From: Pseudomonas sp. Root71
GTDB lineage: Bacteria; Pseudomonadota; Gammaproteobacteria; Pseudomonadales; Pseudomonadaceae
NCBI RefSeq assembly: GCF_001429045.1
Contig: NZ_LMHY01000001.1
Location: 126,888-190,887 of the forward strand
Direction: 5' to 3'
DNA length: 64,000 bases
In this document: positions 53,846 to 62,685 of the stretch, one piece after another
Layout of the letters: every line of letters starts with the position of its first letter
Position numbering within the stretch: the stretch's first letter is position 1
Position numbers and translations under genes: made by a program
Notes under the pieces: generated by a model
Seen by the model: the letters and a program-made list of their open reading frames with translations, nothing else
The model's database searches: none
Told to the model about the DNA's origin: nothing

Positions 53846-55399
53846 ATGACCAGCGAACCACTGTCCCTGACCTTCAACCCGGCGGGTATCGAACTTGATC
53901 GTCGCCAGGGGCTGAGTCGTCAGCTCTACCAGGCATTGCGCACGCGTGTGCTCGACGGACGACTGGCCAGCGGTACGCGTCTGCCGGCCAGTCGTGATCT
54001 GGCTGCCGCGCTGGCGATTTCCCGTAACAGCGTGGTGCGCGCCTACGATCAGTTGTACGCCGAAGGGTTTATCGAAGGGCGGGTAGGCGACGGGACTTAT
54101 GTCGCGCAATTGCCCCAGGCAACCGTGCCGGCAAAAAAACTATCCACAAAAGTATCCACAGGGTTTTCAACAGGGTTACCCACAGCCTTATCCACAAATT
54201 GGCTCGATTTACCTGTGGATTCATCCAGCAAAGTTATCCACAACGACCCGTTGACCCGGGTCAAAAACAACCATTTAGCCAATCCTCCGAGCGGTCCGCC
54301 CCGGGCATTTCGGGTGGGTGTCCCGGCGTTCGATCTGTTTCCATTCGAGGTCTGGGCCAAGCTGAATGCGGCTTTCTGGCGCAAGCCGGATTTTCAACAG
54401 CTGTGCTACGGCGACCCGGCAGGCGATGCACGCCTGCGCGGGATGATCGCCGCGTATTTGCGCAGTTCGCGGGGCATGCAATGCACAGCTGAGCAAATTT
54501 TGATCACCAGTGGCGCGCAGCAGGGAATCAGCCTTTGTGCACAGTTGCTGGTGGAGCCCGGCGACGGGGTAGCGATTGAAAATCCGGGGTATCGGGCGGC
54601 CGGTCATGCCTTTGCCGTGGCGGGGGCGCGGTTACACGGGGTGGCGGTGGACAGCGAGGGTATCAATTGCAGCGAACTGTCAGCACTCGATGATTGTCGG
54701 CTGACCTACGTCACGCCGTCCCACCAGTATCCCACCGGCGTGGTCATGAGCCTGGCGCGACGTCTGGAGCTGCTGGCCTGGGCCGAGCGCACCCAAGGCT
54801 GGATCGTCGAGGACGATTACGATGGCGAGTACCGCTACAGCGGCGCGCCACTGGCGCCTTTGGCGGCACTCGATCGTAACGGGCGGGTGTTGTATGTCGG
54901 CACGTTCGGCAAGGTCGCGTTTCCGGCATTGCGTCTCGGTTATCTGGTGCTGCCGCCGGGGCTGGTGCAGGCGTTTGCGCAACGACGTGCAGTGGACGTA
55001 CGGCATTCCGAAGTCAGCACCCAGGCGGTGATGGCCGAGTTCATGGCGGCCGGGCATTTCCAGCGGCACATAAGGCGCATGCGGCGTGCGGCGCTGAGTC
55101 GGCGCAATACCTTGCTCAACGGTTGGCCGCTGGATATTCCAGGCATTGGCAAGCTACCCACCGTCGCCGCAGGGCTGCACATGACGGTGCCGGTCGACAG
55201 CGTGGCCCGTGAACGCGAGCTGATCGAGTTGGCGAGCAGTGTCGATGTCGAGGTCAACGGCTTGAGCAGTTATTGGCTGCCGGATTGCGCAACCCCGATG
55301 GATCAACGCGCCGGTCTGGTACTGGGATTTGCCGCGGTGCCCGAAAAGGCCATCGAGGCGGCGCTGCAACGGTTGCGGACGGTGTGGCGTGCTGGCTGA
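53846..55399 (+). CDS. MocR/PdxR-type GntR-aminotransferase regulator
   Basis: 517 residues. An N-terminal GntR winged helix (about 18-85: LSRQLYQALRTRVLDGRLAS, AISRNSVVRAYDQLYAEGFI) is joined by a long linker (about 90-150, rich in Ser/Thr/Lys) to an aminotransferase class I-like domain (about 155-510). The PLP lysine lies in YVGTFGKVAFPALRLGYLVL, and VTPSHQYPTGVVMSLARRLE and VEDDYDGEYRY are family marks. It is divergent from the PaiB-GNAT-GNAT operon and probably controls it, using PLP as effector. The linker is encoded by DNA rich in TTATCCACA-type 9-mers. Confidence 0.9.
   Translation: MTSEPLSLTFNPAGIELDRRQGLSRQLYQALRTRVLDGRLASGTRLPASRDLAAALAISRNSVVRAYDQLYAEGFIEGRVGDGTYVAQLPQATVPAKKLSTKVSTGFSTGLPTALSTNWLDLPVDSSSKVIHNDPLTRVKNNHLANPPSGPPRAFRVGVPAFDLFPFEVWAKLNAAFWRKPDFQQLCYGDPAGDARLRGMIAAYLRSSRGMQCTAEQILITSGAQQGISLCAQLLVEPGDGVAIENPGYRAAGHAFAVAGARLHGVAVDSEGINCSELSALDDCRLTYVTPSHQYPTGVVMSLARRLELLAWAERTQGWIVEDDYDGEYRYSGAPLAPLAALDRNGRVLYVGTFGKVAFPALRLGYLVLPPGLVQAFAQRRAVDVRHSEVSTQAVMAEFMAAGHFQRHIRRMRRAALSRRNTLLNGWPLDIPGIGKLPTVAAGLHMTVPVDSVARERELIELASSVDVEVNGLSSYWLPDCATPMDQRAGLVLGFAAVPEKAIEAALQRLRTVWRAG
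54140..54242 (+). repeat. Cluster of DnaA-box-like 9-mers inside the MocR linker
   Basis: CTATCCACA (54140), GTATCCACA (54152), TTACCCACA (54176), TTATCCACA (54188), GAATCCACA on the minus strand (54214-54222) and TTATCCACA (54234). Two are exact DnaA consensus boxes and the others differ by one or two bases. All lie within 103 bp of coding sequence for the interdomain linker (LSTKVSTGFSTGLPTALST). Confidence 0.75.
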
Positions 55400-55748
55400 A
55401 ACGTGCGAGGTCTTGATAACGACGGGGGCTGCGGATCGCCGGGTCGACACAGTTCTGTGGTGTCCTTTTTCTGGTCAGGTAACCCACCACGTCGTAGCCA
55501 GGCTACATGGTTAAATGTCGAAGTTGTAGTTGTAACAAAGTTATATGAAACACTTTCAGGATTGACCGAGCACATCAATGCGCATAAATAATTTGTGCGT
55601 AACGGAGGAAGTGTGCACGCAAGCGAAATCGATAATTTCTGTTGTGTATTCTTATTGCCGTTTTATAAGTTTATTTATCATTCGATTCTATGAAGTCATG
55701 ACCTGAATTCGGGTGTTTTTTTGCTTGGACTCATCAAGGAATATTACT
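55400..55748. other. AT-rich intergenic region, no gene recognised
   Basis: 349 bp between the MocR gene and the 152-residue orphan gene. The second half drops sharply in GC and presumably contains the orphan's promoter. Short open frames have no recognisable product. Confidence 0.5.
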
Positions 55749-56207
55749 ATGAAACATTTACACGCAAAGTGCCTGAAAGCAGCGCTGGAAGCAACGAGGT
55801 GCCAGGGCCTGCGGCAGGTAACGGGCGACCACTTTACTGCAACGATTGATGGTGCGGCCTTTAACGCCGATGACGTTCAAGGATTTATCAGTTTTGGTGT
55901 AAAGATTGTGGTGGGAGTCATTAATGAGGGAAATAATCGGCGATATATATCGGTGGCGGCGGATGAAGATCTTGGTGACGGAGAGCATGATGTCAGTCTC
56001 GATGGAAAAGTCACCATCGGCTATATGATAGAAAATGCAGGGGAGCCGAATCTGGAATATCCTGCGGAGTCTGGTCGAGCTCATATTTGTGGTGAAGGTA
56101 ATCAACAGGAGTTCTCTGGCTCATTCAATGTCAAGTTGATTGAAGAGTCGCCTTACAAAGAAATTGAAGCAACTTTCAAGGTGGCCAATTTGCATCGCCT
56201 GGCCTGA
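55749..56207 (+). CDS. Orphan protein of unknown function, AT-rich gene
   Basis: 152 residues, no signal peptide or membrane segment. It starts MKHLHAKCLKAALEATRCQG; the body appears beta-rich (FISFGVKIVVGVINEGNNRR, VTIGYMIENAGEPNLEYPAE, FKVANLHRLA). AAGGAA precedes the ATG. Codon use and base composition differ from the flanking genes (many ATA/AAT codons), which suggests recent transfer. I do not recognise the family. Confidence 0.65.
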   Translation: MKHLHAKCLKAALEATRCQGLRQVTGDHFTATIDGAAFNADDVQGFISFGVKIVVGVINEGNNRRYISVAADEDLGDGEHDVSLDGKVTIGYMIENAGEPNLEYPAESGRAHICGEGNQQEFSGSFNVKLIEESPYKEIEATFKVANLHRLA

Positions 56208-56222
56208 GTTCTAACAATAAAA

Positions 56223-56253
56223 CCTCCTGCCAGCAACGGCAGGAGGTTTTTCT
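56223..56253. terminator. Terminator between the orphan gene and the binding-protein gene
   Basis: Stem CCTCCTGCC / GGCAGGAGG with an AGCAAC loop followed by TTTTTCTT. On the other strand an A/T-rich tail is weaker (TTTTATTG), but it can also serve the leftward binding-protein gene ending at 56258. Confidence 0.85.
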
Positions 56254-56257
56254 TATC

Positions 56258-57358
56258 TCAAGTCCCGGACTTGATCTTGGTCCAGGCCCGGGTGCGCGCA
56301 CGTTCGGCATCGCGCGGCAGCGGTTGCAGGGTGTAGAGCGTGCCCATCGCCGCGTCGGTCGGATACAGGTTGGGGTTGTTGCGAATCGCCGGATCGACCA
56401 GTTCCGTGGCGTCCTTGTTCGGGTTCGGATACCCCACGAAGTCACTGACCGGTGCAATCACTTGCGGCTGCAGCAGGTAGTTGATGAAGGTGTAGGCGTC
56501 TTCGGGGTTTTTCGCCCCTTTCGGAATCGCCAGCATGTCGAACCAGATCGGCGCGCCTTCTTTCGGCAGGCGCATGTCGACAACAACACCGTTCTTGGCT
56601 TCCTTGGCGCGGTTGGCGGCTTGCGAGAAGCTGCCGGAATAACCGACTGCGACACAGATGTCACCGTTGGCAATGTCGGCCATGTACTTGGACGAGTGGA
56701 AGTAAGTGATGTACGGACGGATCTTCATTAGCAGTGCTTCAGCCTTGGCGTAGTCCGCGGGCTTCTTGCTGTTGGGGTCCAGGCCGAGGTGTTGCAGGGC
56801 CAGCGGCAAAATCTCGGAAGGCGAGTCGAGCAGGGCGACGCCGCACTGCTTGAGCTTGCTGATGTTCTCTTCCTTGAAGATCAGGTCCCAGCTGTCTACC
56901 GGCGCGTCGGCGCCCAGGGCTGCCCTGACCTTGTCCGGGTTGAATCCGATCAGGATGGTCCCGTACATGTACGGCACGGCGAACTTGTTGCCTGGGTCGT
57001 TGGCTTCGATCAGCTTCATCAGCTTGGGATCGAGGTGGTTCCAGTTCGGCAGCTTGCTGCGGTCCAGGGGCTGGAATACCCCGGCTTCAATTTGCTTGGC
57101 GAGGAACACATTGGACGGCACCACCACGTCGTATCCGGAGTTGCCGGTCAGCAGCTTGGCTTCCAGTGCTTCATTGGTGTCGAAGATGTCGTAGACCAGT
57201 TTGGTCTGGGCGTTCTGGGTCTTGAAGTCTTCCAGGGCCTTGGGGGTGATGTAGTCGAACCAGTTGTAGACGCGCAACGTCCGCTCTTCCGCGTGTGCGG
57301 TGCCGCTGAGCAGCGTGGCGCACAGGGCTGGAAAAATAAAACGCTTAAGACTTTTCAT
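56258..57358 (-). CDS. Polyamine ABC transporter periplasmic binding protein (PotF/SpuD-like)
   Basis: 366 residues with a Sec signal (1-23, MKSLKRFIFPALCATLLSG, cleaved near AHA). PotF family marks: LRVYNWFDYITPKALEDFKT, YDVVVPSNVFLAKQIEAGVF, PYMYGTILIGFNPDKV, ICVAVGYSGSFSQA and EDAYTFINYLLQPQVIAPVS. It binds putrescine, spermidine or acetylated polyamines. No permease or ATPase gene is near, so it must use another system's membrane parts. It follows the acetylpolyamine amidohydrolase by 15 bp, an arrangement I recall from PA1409-PA1410. Confidence 0.9.
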   Translation of the reverse strand: MKSLKRFIFPALCATLLSGTAHAEERTLRVYNWFDYITPKALEDFKTQNAQTKLVYDIFDTNEALEAKLLTGNSGYDVVVPSNVFLAKQIEAGVFQPLDRSKLPNWNHLDPKLMKLIEANDPGNKFAVPYMYGTILIGFNPDKVRAALGADAPVDSWDLIFKEENISKLKQCGVALLDSPSEILPLALQHLGLDPNSKKPADYAKAEALLMKIRPYITYFHSSKYMADIANGDICVAVGYSGSFSQAANRAKEAKNGVVVDMRLPKEGAPIWFDMLAIPKGAKNPEDAYTFINYLLQPQVIAPVSDFVGYPNPNKDATELVDPAIRNNPNLYPTDAAMGTLYTLQPLPRDAERARTRAWTKIKSGT

Positions 57359-57373
57359 TCTTCTACTTCCTCA

Positions 57374-58402
57374 TTAAGCGCTTTCAAAACCTTCGAGAAC
57401 GTTTACGGCATTGATGCCGATTTCTTCCACGGCATAGCCGCCTTCCATGACGAACAGCGTGGGTTTGCCGAGCGCTGCGATGCGCTTGCCCATGGCCAGG
57501 TAATCCGGGCTGTCGAGTTTGAATTGCGAGATCGGATCGTCCTTGAAGGTATCGACACCCAGGGACACGACGATGATGTTGGCACCGTAGCTTTCGATCT
57601 CTTTGCAGGCTTGTTCCAGCGCTGCGCTCCAAGTATCCCAGCCTGAACCGGCGGCCAACGGATAGTTGAAGTTGAACCCTTCGCCAGCACCTTCGCCGCG
57701 TTCATCTTCATAGCCGAGGAAGAACGGGAACTCGGCTTCCGGGTGGCCGTGAATCGAGGTGAACAGCACGTCGCTGCGCTCGTAGAAAATCGATTGGGTG
57801 CCGTTGCCGTGGTGGTAATCGACGTCGAGGATCGCAACTTTTTTGTGGCCCTGATCGAGGAACGCCTGGGCGGCGATGGCGGCGTTGTTGAGGTAGCAAT
57901 AACCGCCCATCAAATCGCTGGCGGCGTGGTGTCCCGGTGGGCGGCACAGGGCGAACGCAGATCGGGCGCCGCGCTGGATTTCCGCTTGGGCGGTGAGGGC
58001 GACCTGTGCTGCGCTGTACGCCGCTTGCCAGGTGCCGGCGGTAATCGGGGCGCCGCCGTCGAAGCTGTAATAACCGAGTTGGCCGTGCAAGCTGGTGGGT
58101 TTGATCGGGCGCAAGGTGCGTGCAGGCCAGGTGTAGGGCAGCAGGTCACCGTCGGTGTTGAATTCGGTCCAGCGCGTCCAGGCACCCTTGAAGAAGTCGA
58201 GGTAGTCGCGACTGTGGATGCGCGCGATGGGCTCAAGACCGAAGTCCTTTGGCGCTTCGACTGGGCCAAGGTTCTGGTTCTGCACGCGTTGCAGCACGTG
58301 GTCGGCGCGCGAAGGCATCTCGAAGCACGGCTTGAGCTGGCCGTCGATGAGTTCACAGCGGCCATGGTGCAGGTGGTGATCGTCAGAGTAGATCGTCAGC
58401 AT
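57374..58402 (-). CDS. aphA: Acetylpolyamine amidohydrolase (class II histone-deacetylase fold)
   Basis: 342 residues. It removes acetyl groups from acetylated polyamines with a Zn(II) centre. HDAC marks: AFALCRPPGHHAASDLMGGY (the paired catalytic His), NNAAIAAQAFLDQG, VAILDVDYHHGNGTQ (metal Asp and His), and FVMEGGYAVEEIG. Length equals the AphA/AphB family. The start at 58402 has GGAGAA 8 nt upstream; the frame is open further upstream. It lies between an AraC regulator gene and a polyamine binding-protein gene on the same strand. Confidence 0.9.
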   Translation of the reverse strand: MLTIYSDDHHLHHGRCELIDGQLKPCFEMPSRADHVLQRVQNQNLGPVEAPKDFGLEPIARIHSRDYLDFFKGAWTRWTEFNTDGDLLPYTWPARTLRPIKPTSLHGQLGYYSFDGGAPITAGTWQAAYSAAQVALTAQAEIQRGARSAFALCRPPGHHAASDLMGGYCYLNNAAIAAQAFLDQGHKKVAILDVDYHHGNGTQSIFYERSDVLFTSIHGHPEAEFPFFLGYEDERGEGAGEGFNFNYPLAAGSGWDTWSAALEQACKEIESYGANIIVVSLGVDTFKDDPISQFKLDSPDYLAMGKRIAALGKPTLFVMEGGYAVEEIGINAVNVLEGFESA

Positions 58403-58539
58403 TTGTTGTTCTCCGCAGGGCTGATTCGGTTGCCCCCAGTGTTGCGGCGCACGACGAATCGGAGAACGGCAGGAAAGGCCAAAAGGGGATCGATACGGCC
58501 AAAACATTTGACCGAAATTCGCCCCTTGCTCCCACAGGT

Positions 58540-59538
58540 TTATCCGTGTGGCCGGAACTGGCTGGGCGCCACACCACTCCAGCGCACAAACGCATGGCGA
58601 AAGCTCGCGGTCTCGCTGAAGCCCAGCGCCTCGGCAATTTGATAGATCGGCAACTGATCCTCGCACAGCATTTGCTTGGCCTGCTCGAAGCGCAGTTCGT
58701 CGAGCAGTTCCTGATAGCTGCAACCCATGTCCTTGAGATGCCGGCGCAAGGTACGCGCCGAACAGTTCATTTGCTCGGCCAGCCCTTCCAGCCCGGGCGC
58801 GGCATTCAGATGCGCGCTGAGCAATTGGCGGATCCGTCCCAGCCAGGCCTGACGCCCGGTGAACTCGATGTTCTGTTTGCGGCAGCGTTCGGCCATGGCT
58901 TGATGGGTGATGACATCGGCCAGCGGCAGTGGCTGGTCGAGCCAGCGCTTGTCGAAGGCGAAGGCATTGTTCCGCGCGTCGAAGTGCACCGGGCAGTTGA
59001 AGTGTTCGGCGTAGGTCGCTTCGTAGTCGGGCGCGGCATGTTCGAAGCGTGCGCCGAGCAAGGGCAGGGAATGGCCGAGCAGGTCGTCACAGGTGACTTT
59101 CAGCGACACCAGGCAGAACTCGGCGTTGAACACCGCCATGGCCGGGCTCTCGCGGTAATCGGCGGCGGCGAACCAGATGCGCTCGCCATCGTCCTCCAGG
59201 CTCAGTTCGAAAAGTGTTCCCAGCAGCGCCGGGTAGCGCATCGCCAGACGCAAAGCGTCACCGAAGGTGGCACTGGTGAGCAGGGCGTAACCGAGCATGC
59301 CGTAGCAGGAAACGTGCATCCGCCGGCCCAGTTCCAGGCCGATGTCGCGCTTGAGGGCGACGGCGTTGGCACAGACCTGCATTTCCTGATTGGTGGTGAT
59401 GCGCGTGTCGGCACGGTTCAGATCCGCCGCACTGATGCCGCTTCCGGCCAGCAGCGCTTCGCTGGACAAGCCTTGTGCCTTGAAGGCATCGAGTACCAGG
59501 GAGACGGCGTTGAGCGTGGTGAGGTGGGAGTGGAGCAT
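58540..59538 (-). CDS. AraC-family transcriptional regulator
   Basis: 332 residues. An N-terminal Arabinose_bd-type domain (about 18-205) is followed by a C-terminal double HTH (about 235-330: LAEQMNCSARTLRRHLKDMG, IYQIAEALGFSETASFRHAF). It resembles the OruR/ArgR-like group of Pseudomonas regulators. It stands 137 bp upstream of aphA on the same strand and probably activates aphA and the binding-protein gene in response to an acetylpolyamine. That effector is inferred from context only. Confidence 0.9.
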   Translation of the reverse strand: MLHSHLTTLNAVSLVLDAFKAQGLSSEALLAGSGISAADLNRADTRITTNQEMQVCANAVALKRDIGLELGRRMHVSCYGMLGYALLTSATFGDALRLAMRYPALLGTLFELSLEDDGERIWFAAADYRESPAMAVFNAEFCLVSLKVTCDDLLGHSLPLLGARFEHAAPDYEATYAEHFNCPVHFDARNNAFAFDKRWLDQPLPLADVITHQAMAERCRKQNIEFTGRQAWLGRIRQLLSAHLNAAPGLEGLAEQMNCSARTLRRHLKDMGCSYQELLDELRFEQAKQMLCEDQLPIYQIAEALGFSETASFRHAFVRWSGVAPSQFRPHG

Positions 59539-59600
59539 GAGGACTTCCAGCCTTGGGGTGGCTGGAGCGCAGCAAGTTGTATGCCGGGTGAGAGTCCCAA

Positions 59601-59628
59601 TGTGGGAGCGAGCAAGCCCGCTCCCACA
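59601..59628. repeat. Short REP-like inverted repeat
   Basis: TGTGGGAGC / GCTCCCACA with a 10-bp interval (GAGCAAGCCC), between the asparaginase stop and the AraC start. It is the same unit as the inner repeat at 25114-25172. Confidence 0.8.
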
Positions 59629-59643
59629 GGGTTATGTGTTGAT

Positions 59644-60648
59644 TCAGCTCAGTTCGCCGCACAGGTCGAGTTCGACAAGCCGACGGACTTCGTCCGTTTC
59701 AAGCCCCGCACCCAACAACCCATGCAACTTGCCGAACGCCGCCTCACGGGTCATGCCGCCACCGGACAACACGCCCACACCGCGCAAGCGACTGCCGGCT
59801 TCATAGACGTCCAGTTCAACCCCGCCTTCGTGGCATTGCGTGACGGCTACCACGACCACGCCGTTGTCCCGCGCACGTGCGAGGCTGGCGAGAAACCCGG
59901 GGTTGTCGCTCGGGCCGGTGCCGCTGCCGTAGCACTCCAGCACCAGGCCCTGAATGCCGCTGTCGAGCAAGCCATCCAGCACTTCGGCGCCGATGCCGGG
60001 AAACAGCGGCAGCACCGCGACGCACGCCAATTGTTTGGGCTGGTGGTAATTCAGCTGCGACGGAACCGAAGTCGCTTTCACGCCACCACCCTGACGCTCC
60101 AGTCGCTTGAACGGATGACGGCCAAAACTGCGTACCTTGGCGCAACGGGTCGGGTCCAGCAGTTCGCCATGGAAGTACAGATGCACGCCCGGCGCCAGGC
60201 CCTGGCCCAGCGCAACCAGTGCGCCGCCGAGGTTTTCCCAGGCGTCGCTGTCAGTCACGCCAGCTGGCAGCATCGAGCCGGTGAAGCACACGCGGGCATG
60301 CAGGCCGAGCAACTGGAAACTCATCGCGGCTGCGCTGTAGGCCAGGGTGTCGGTGCCATGCAGGATCAGCACGCTGTCGCAGCCCTGAACATCCACCGCA
60401 TCGACCACGGCTTCACGCAGCTGCTGCCAATACGTCGGGGTCATGTTGGCGCTGTCGATCAGCGGCGACATTTCACGAAAGCGCCATTGCGGCACCACCA
60501 GCTCGGGCTGGCTGTGCAGGTAGTCGCGCATCCGCGCTTCGAAGCCGGATGCCGGGGCCAGGCCGTTGGCGCTGGCCTGCATGCCGATGGTGCCGCCGGT
60601 GTAGAGCACCATGACGTGCTGAGCGGCGGGATAGATCGGGGCATTCAT
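59644..60648 (-). CDS. ansA: L-asparaginase, type I (cytosolic)
   Basis: 334 residues without a signal peptide. It hydrolyses asparagine to aspartate and ammonia. The first catalytic Thr is in VLYTGGTIGMQ, the second in LILHGTDTLAYSAAAM, and VCFTGSMLPAG and GLVLECYGSGTGP follow. It lies downstream of aspA and a symporter gene on the same strand, so asparagine could be taken to fumarate via aspartate. A REP-like repeat follows. Confidence 0.9.
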   Translation of the reverse strand: MNAPIYPAAQHVMVLYTGGTIGMQASANGLAPASGFEARMRDYLHSQPELVVPQWRFREMSPLIDSANMTPTYWQQLREAVVDAVDVQGCDSVLILHGTDTLAYSAAAMSFQLLGLHARVCFTGSMLPAGVTDSDAWENLGGALVALGQGLAPGVHLYFHGELLDPTRCAKVRSFGRHPFKRLERQGGGVKATSVPSQLNYHQPKQLACVAVLPLFPGIGAEVLDGLLDSGIQGLVLECYGSGTGPSDNPGFLASLARARDNGVVVVAVTQCHEGGVELDVYEAGSRLRGVGVLSGGGMTREAAFGKLHGLLGAGLETDEVRRLVELDLCGELS

Positions 60649-60748
60649 GGGAGGTTCTCCAAAAATGATGACAGCTTGTTTCCGAGCATGACGCCGGTTG
60701 CAAGCTGTGTCACGTCGGGCGCAGGGGATGCGCCCGGTTTTCTACCGA

Positions 60749-62200
60749 TCAGCGTTGCGCTGCGGTCACGCCTGCCGGAGCAGCTTCAGCTTTGGCGGTG
60801 GGTGCTGGCGGGTTCGCCGGCCAGGCTTTCAGGTCCAGATCCAGATCCGGGAATTTGCTCGAATCGAATACCGGCGTGGTGATGCCAGCGGCGCGCTGGT
60901 CATCGTAGTCACGCAGGATGCGCATGCCGACCTTGAACAGCAGGAACAGCGCGATCAGGTTGACGAACGCGAGCATGGTCATGGTGATGTCGGCGAAGGC
61001 AAATACGGTGCCGAGGTTTTCGATGGCGCCCCAGAAAATCAGCACCAGTACCAGCGCGCGATAGCCCATCAGCGCCTTGCGGTTTTCACCGATCAAAAAG
61101 CGCAGGTTGTTCTCGCCCAGGTAGTAGTTGTAGAGGATCGAGGTGAACACGAACAAAGCCAGGGCCACGGAGATGAACATCCGGCCCCAGTCACCGACCA
61201 CGGCGGCCAGAGAGTTCTGGGTCAGGGCAATGCCGTCGCCTTCGAAGCCCGGGGTGTAGAAGCCGGAGAGCAGGATTAGCAGCGCGGTGCAGGTGCAGAT
61301 CACGAAGGTATCGAGGAACACGCTGAACGCCTGGACCACACCTTGTGCCACCGGGTGCTCGACCGCCGCGACAGCCGCTACGTTCGGCGCACTGCCCAGG
61401 CCGGCTTCGTTGGCGAACACGCCCCGCTTCACGCCCATGACGATGGCGCTGCCGATCAGTCCGCCGAAGGCCTGGTCCAGACCAAAGGCGCTCTTGACGA
61501 TAGTCATCAGCATGCCCGGCACATGGTCGAACTGCAGCACGATCACGTAGAGGGTCACGCCGATGTACACCAGGGTTTTCACCGGCACCAACAGGTCGGC
61601 GACCTTGGCGATGCGCTTGATCCCCCCGATGAACACCAGGCCCAACAGCACGGCCAGGCCGATGCCGGTGTAAGTGGTGTCGAGGCCGAAGGCGTTGTTC
61701 AGCGAGTGCGTCACGGCGTGGGCTTGCAGGCCGTTGAAGGCGAAGCCGAACGTTACCAGCAGCAGGAACGCCATCAGCATGCCCAGCCAGCGTTTTTGCA
61801 GGCCGTGCTGGATGTAATAAGACGGGCCACCACGGAACTGGCCTTCGGAATCGCAGCGCTTGTAGAGCTGGCCGAGTGAGCATTCGAAGAAGCTGCTGGA
61901 CATACCGACCAGCGCGGTCACCCACATCCAGAACACGGCACCGGGGCCGCCGAGGGTCACGGCAATGCCGACACCGGCGATGTTGCCCGCACCGACGCGG
62001 CCGGCGAGGCTGAGCATCAGGGCCTGGAACGAACTGAGTTGCCCGGCGCTGCTTTTGAGGCTGTCGCGGAACACCGCGAACATGTGGAAGAAGTGACGCA
62101 ATTGAACGAAACGCGAGCGGATCGTGAAGTAGCTACCGAGCCCGACAATGAGCACGATCAGTACTTTCCCTGAGAGGAAGTCGTTAATGACTTCGAGCAT
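60749..62200 (-). CDS. Alanine/glycine:cation (Na+) symporter, AGCS family
   Basis: 483 residues with about eleven membrane helices. AGCS marks: LSLAGRVGAGNIAGVGIAVT, GGPGAVFWMWVTALVGMSS, GGPSYYIQHGLQKRW and GVFANEAGLGSAPNVAAVAA. It imports alanine, glycine or a related amino acid with Na+. GAGGA lies ahead of the ATG. It sits between aspA and asparaginase genes, all leftward, suggesting a shared role in amino-acid catabolism. Its C-terminal tail is Pro/Ala-rich. Confidence 0.92.
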   Translation of the reverse strand: MLEVINDFLSGKVLIVLIVGLGSYFTIRSRFVQLRHFFHMFAVFRDSLKSSAGQLSSFQALMLSLAGRVGAGNIAGVGIAVTLGGPGAVFWMWVTALVGMSSSFFECSLGQLYKRCDSEGQFRGGPSYYIQHGLQKRWLGMLMAFLLLVTFGFAFNGLQAHAVTHSLNNAFGLDTTYTGIGLAVLLGLVFIGGIKRIAKVADLLVPVKTLVYIGVTLYVIVLQFDHVPGMLMTIVKSAFGLDQAFGGLIGSAIVMGVKRGVFANEAGLGSAPNVAAVAAVEHPVAQGVVQAFSVFLDTFVICTCTALLILLSGFYTPGFEGDGIALTQNSLAAVVGDWGRMFISVALALFVFTSILYNYYLGENNLRFLIGENRKALMGYRALVLVLIFWGAIENLGTVFAFADITMTMLAFVNLIALFLLFKVGMRILRDYDDQRAAGITTPVFDSSKFPDLDLDLKAWPANPPAPTAKAEAAPAGVTAAQR

Positions 62201-62467
62201 GGATTATTCCTCGCTGTTTTTTGTGTAGGCAACAATGCTGGCCGGACAGACACATCGAGTTACACCCCTTGGCGCACGGCACAATGGGCGGTTCGACGTT
62301 CGTCCCGGTTTCATATCGCGGGTTTGTTATTAGTTCGGGTTTCGCATGGGTTGTGGCCTCGCTACCGACGACCGCTCATGCGAAGAGGGGCGGCACTATA
62401 CCGATCAGTGGCGCGCCCGTCTGCACAGTAGTGGTGCAAGCGACGAAACGAGGTGCTGCAGAATCAA

Positions 62468-62538
62468 AAGATCGCAGCCTTCGGCAGCTCCTACAGGTGT
62501 ACGTCAAACATGTAGGAGCTGCCGAAGGCTGCGATCTT
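62468..62538. repeat. REP-type inverted repeat, 28-bp perfect arms
   Basis: Arms AAGATCGCAGCCTTCGGCAG+CTCCTACA and complement around a 15-bp spacer. The arm sequence is shared with the element after rccR (47160-47227). Confidence 0.85.
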
Positions 62539-62586
62539 GGCGGTATCAAATACACAAAACATTTAACGTCCTGCCCGCGAAGAAGT

Positions 62587-62622
62587 TAAAAAAAAGGGCC
62601 TGGGGACTAAATCCCCAAGCCC
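62587..62622 (-). terminator. aspA terminator
   Basis: Read leftward: stem GGGCTTGGGGA / TCCCCAGGCCC with a TTTAG loop and one mismatch, followed by a run of nine T. It lies 64 bp past the aspA stop. Confidence 0.88.
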
Positions 62623-62685
62623 TCAAAAGGTGAGAGGTGTCTAGTCCCTCGACCTGGTGAGCGGTGCTACAAGTAACGCGTCGGG

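Larger units (their letters stand above)
62201..62685. other. Intergenic region between aspA and the symporter gene
   Basis: 485 bp containing a REP-type repeat (62468-62538), the aspA terminator (62587-62622) and the promoter region of the symporter gene. Small open frames here overlap these elements and are not credible genes. Confidence 0.6.

Noticed and set aside
54140..54242. Replication origin
   Set aside because: DnaA-like boxes are present, but the region is coding and lacks AT-rich 13-mers and a dnaA or rpmH neighbourhood.
58546..60882. 778-codon plus-strand frame across the AraC and asparaginase genes
   Set aside because: It spans two well-supported minus-strand genes and the REP repeat between them, and has no recognisable domain.
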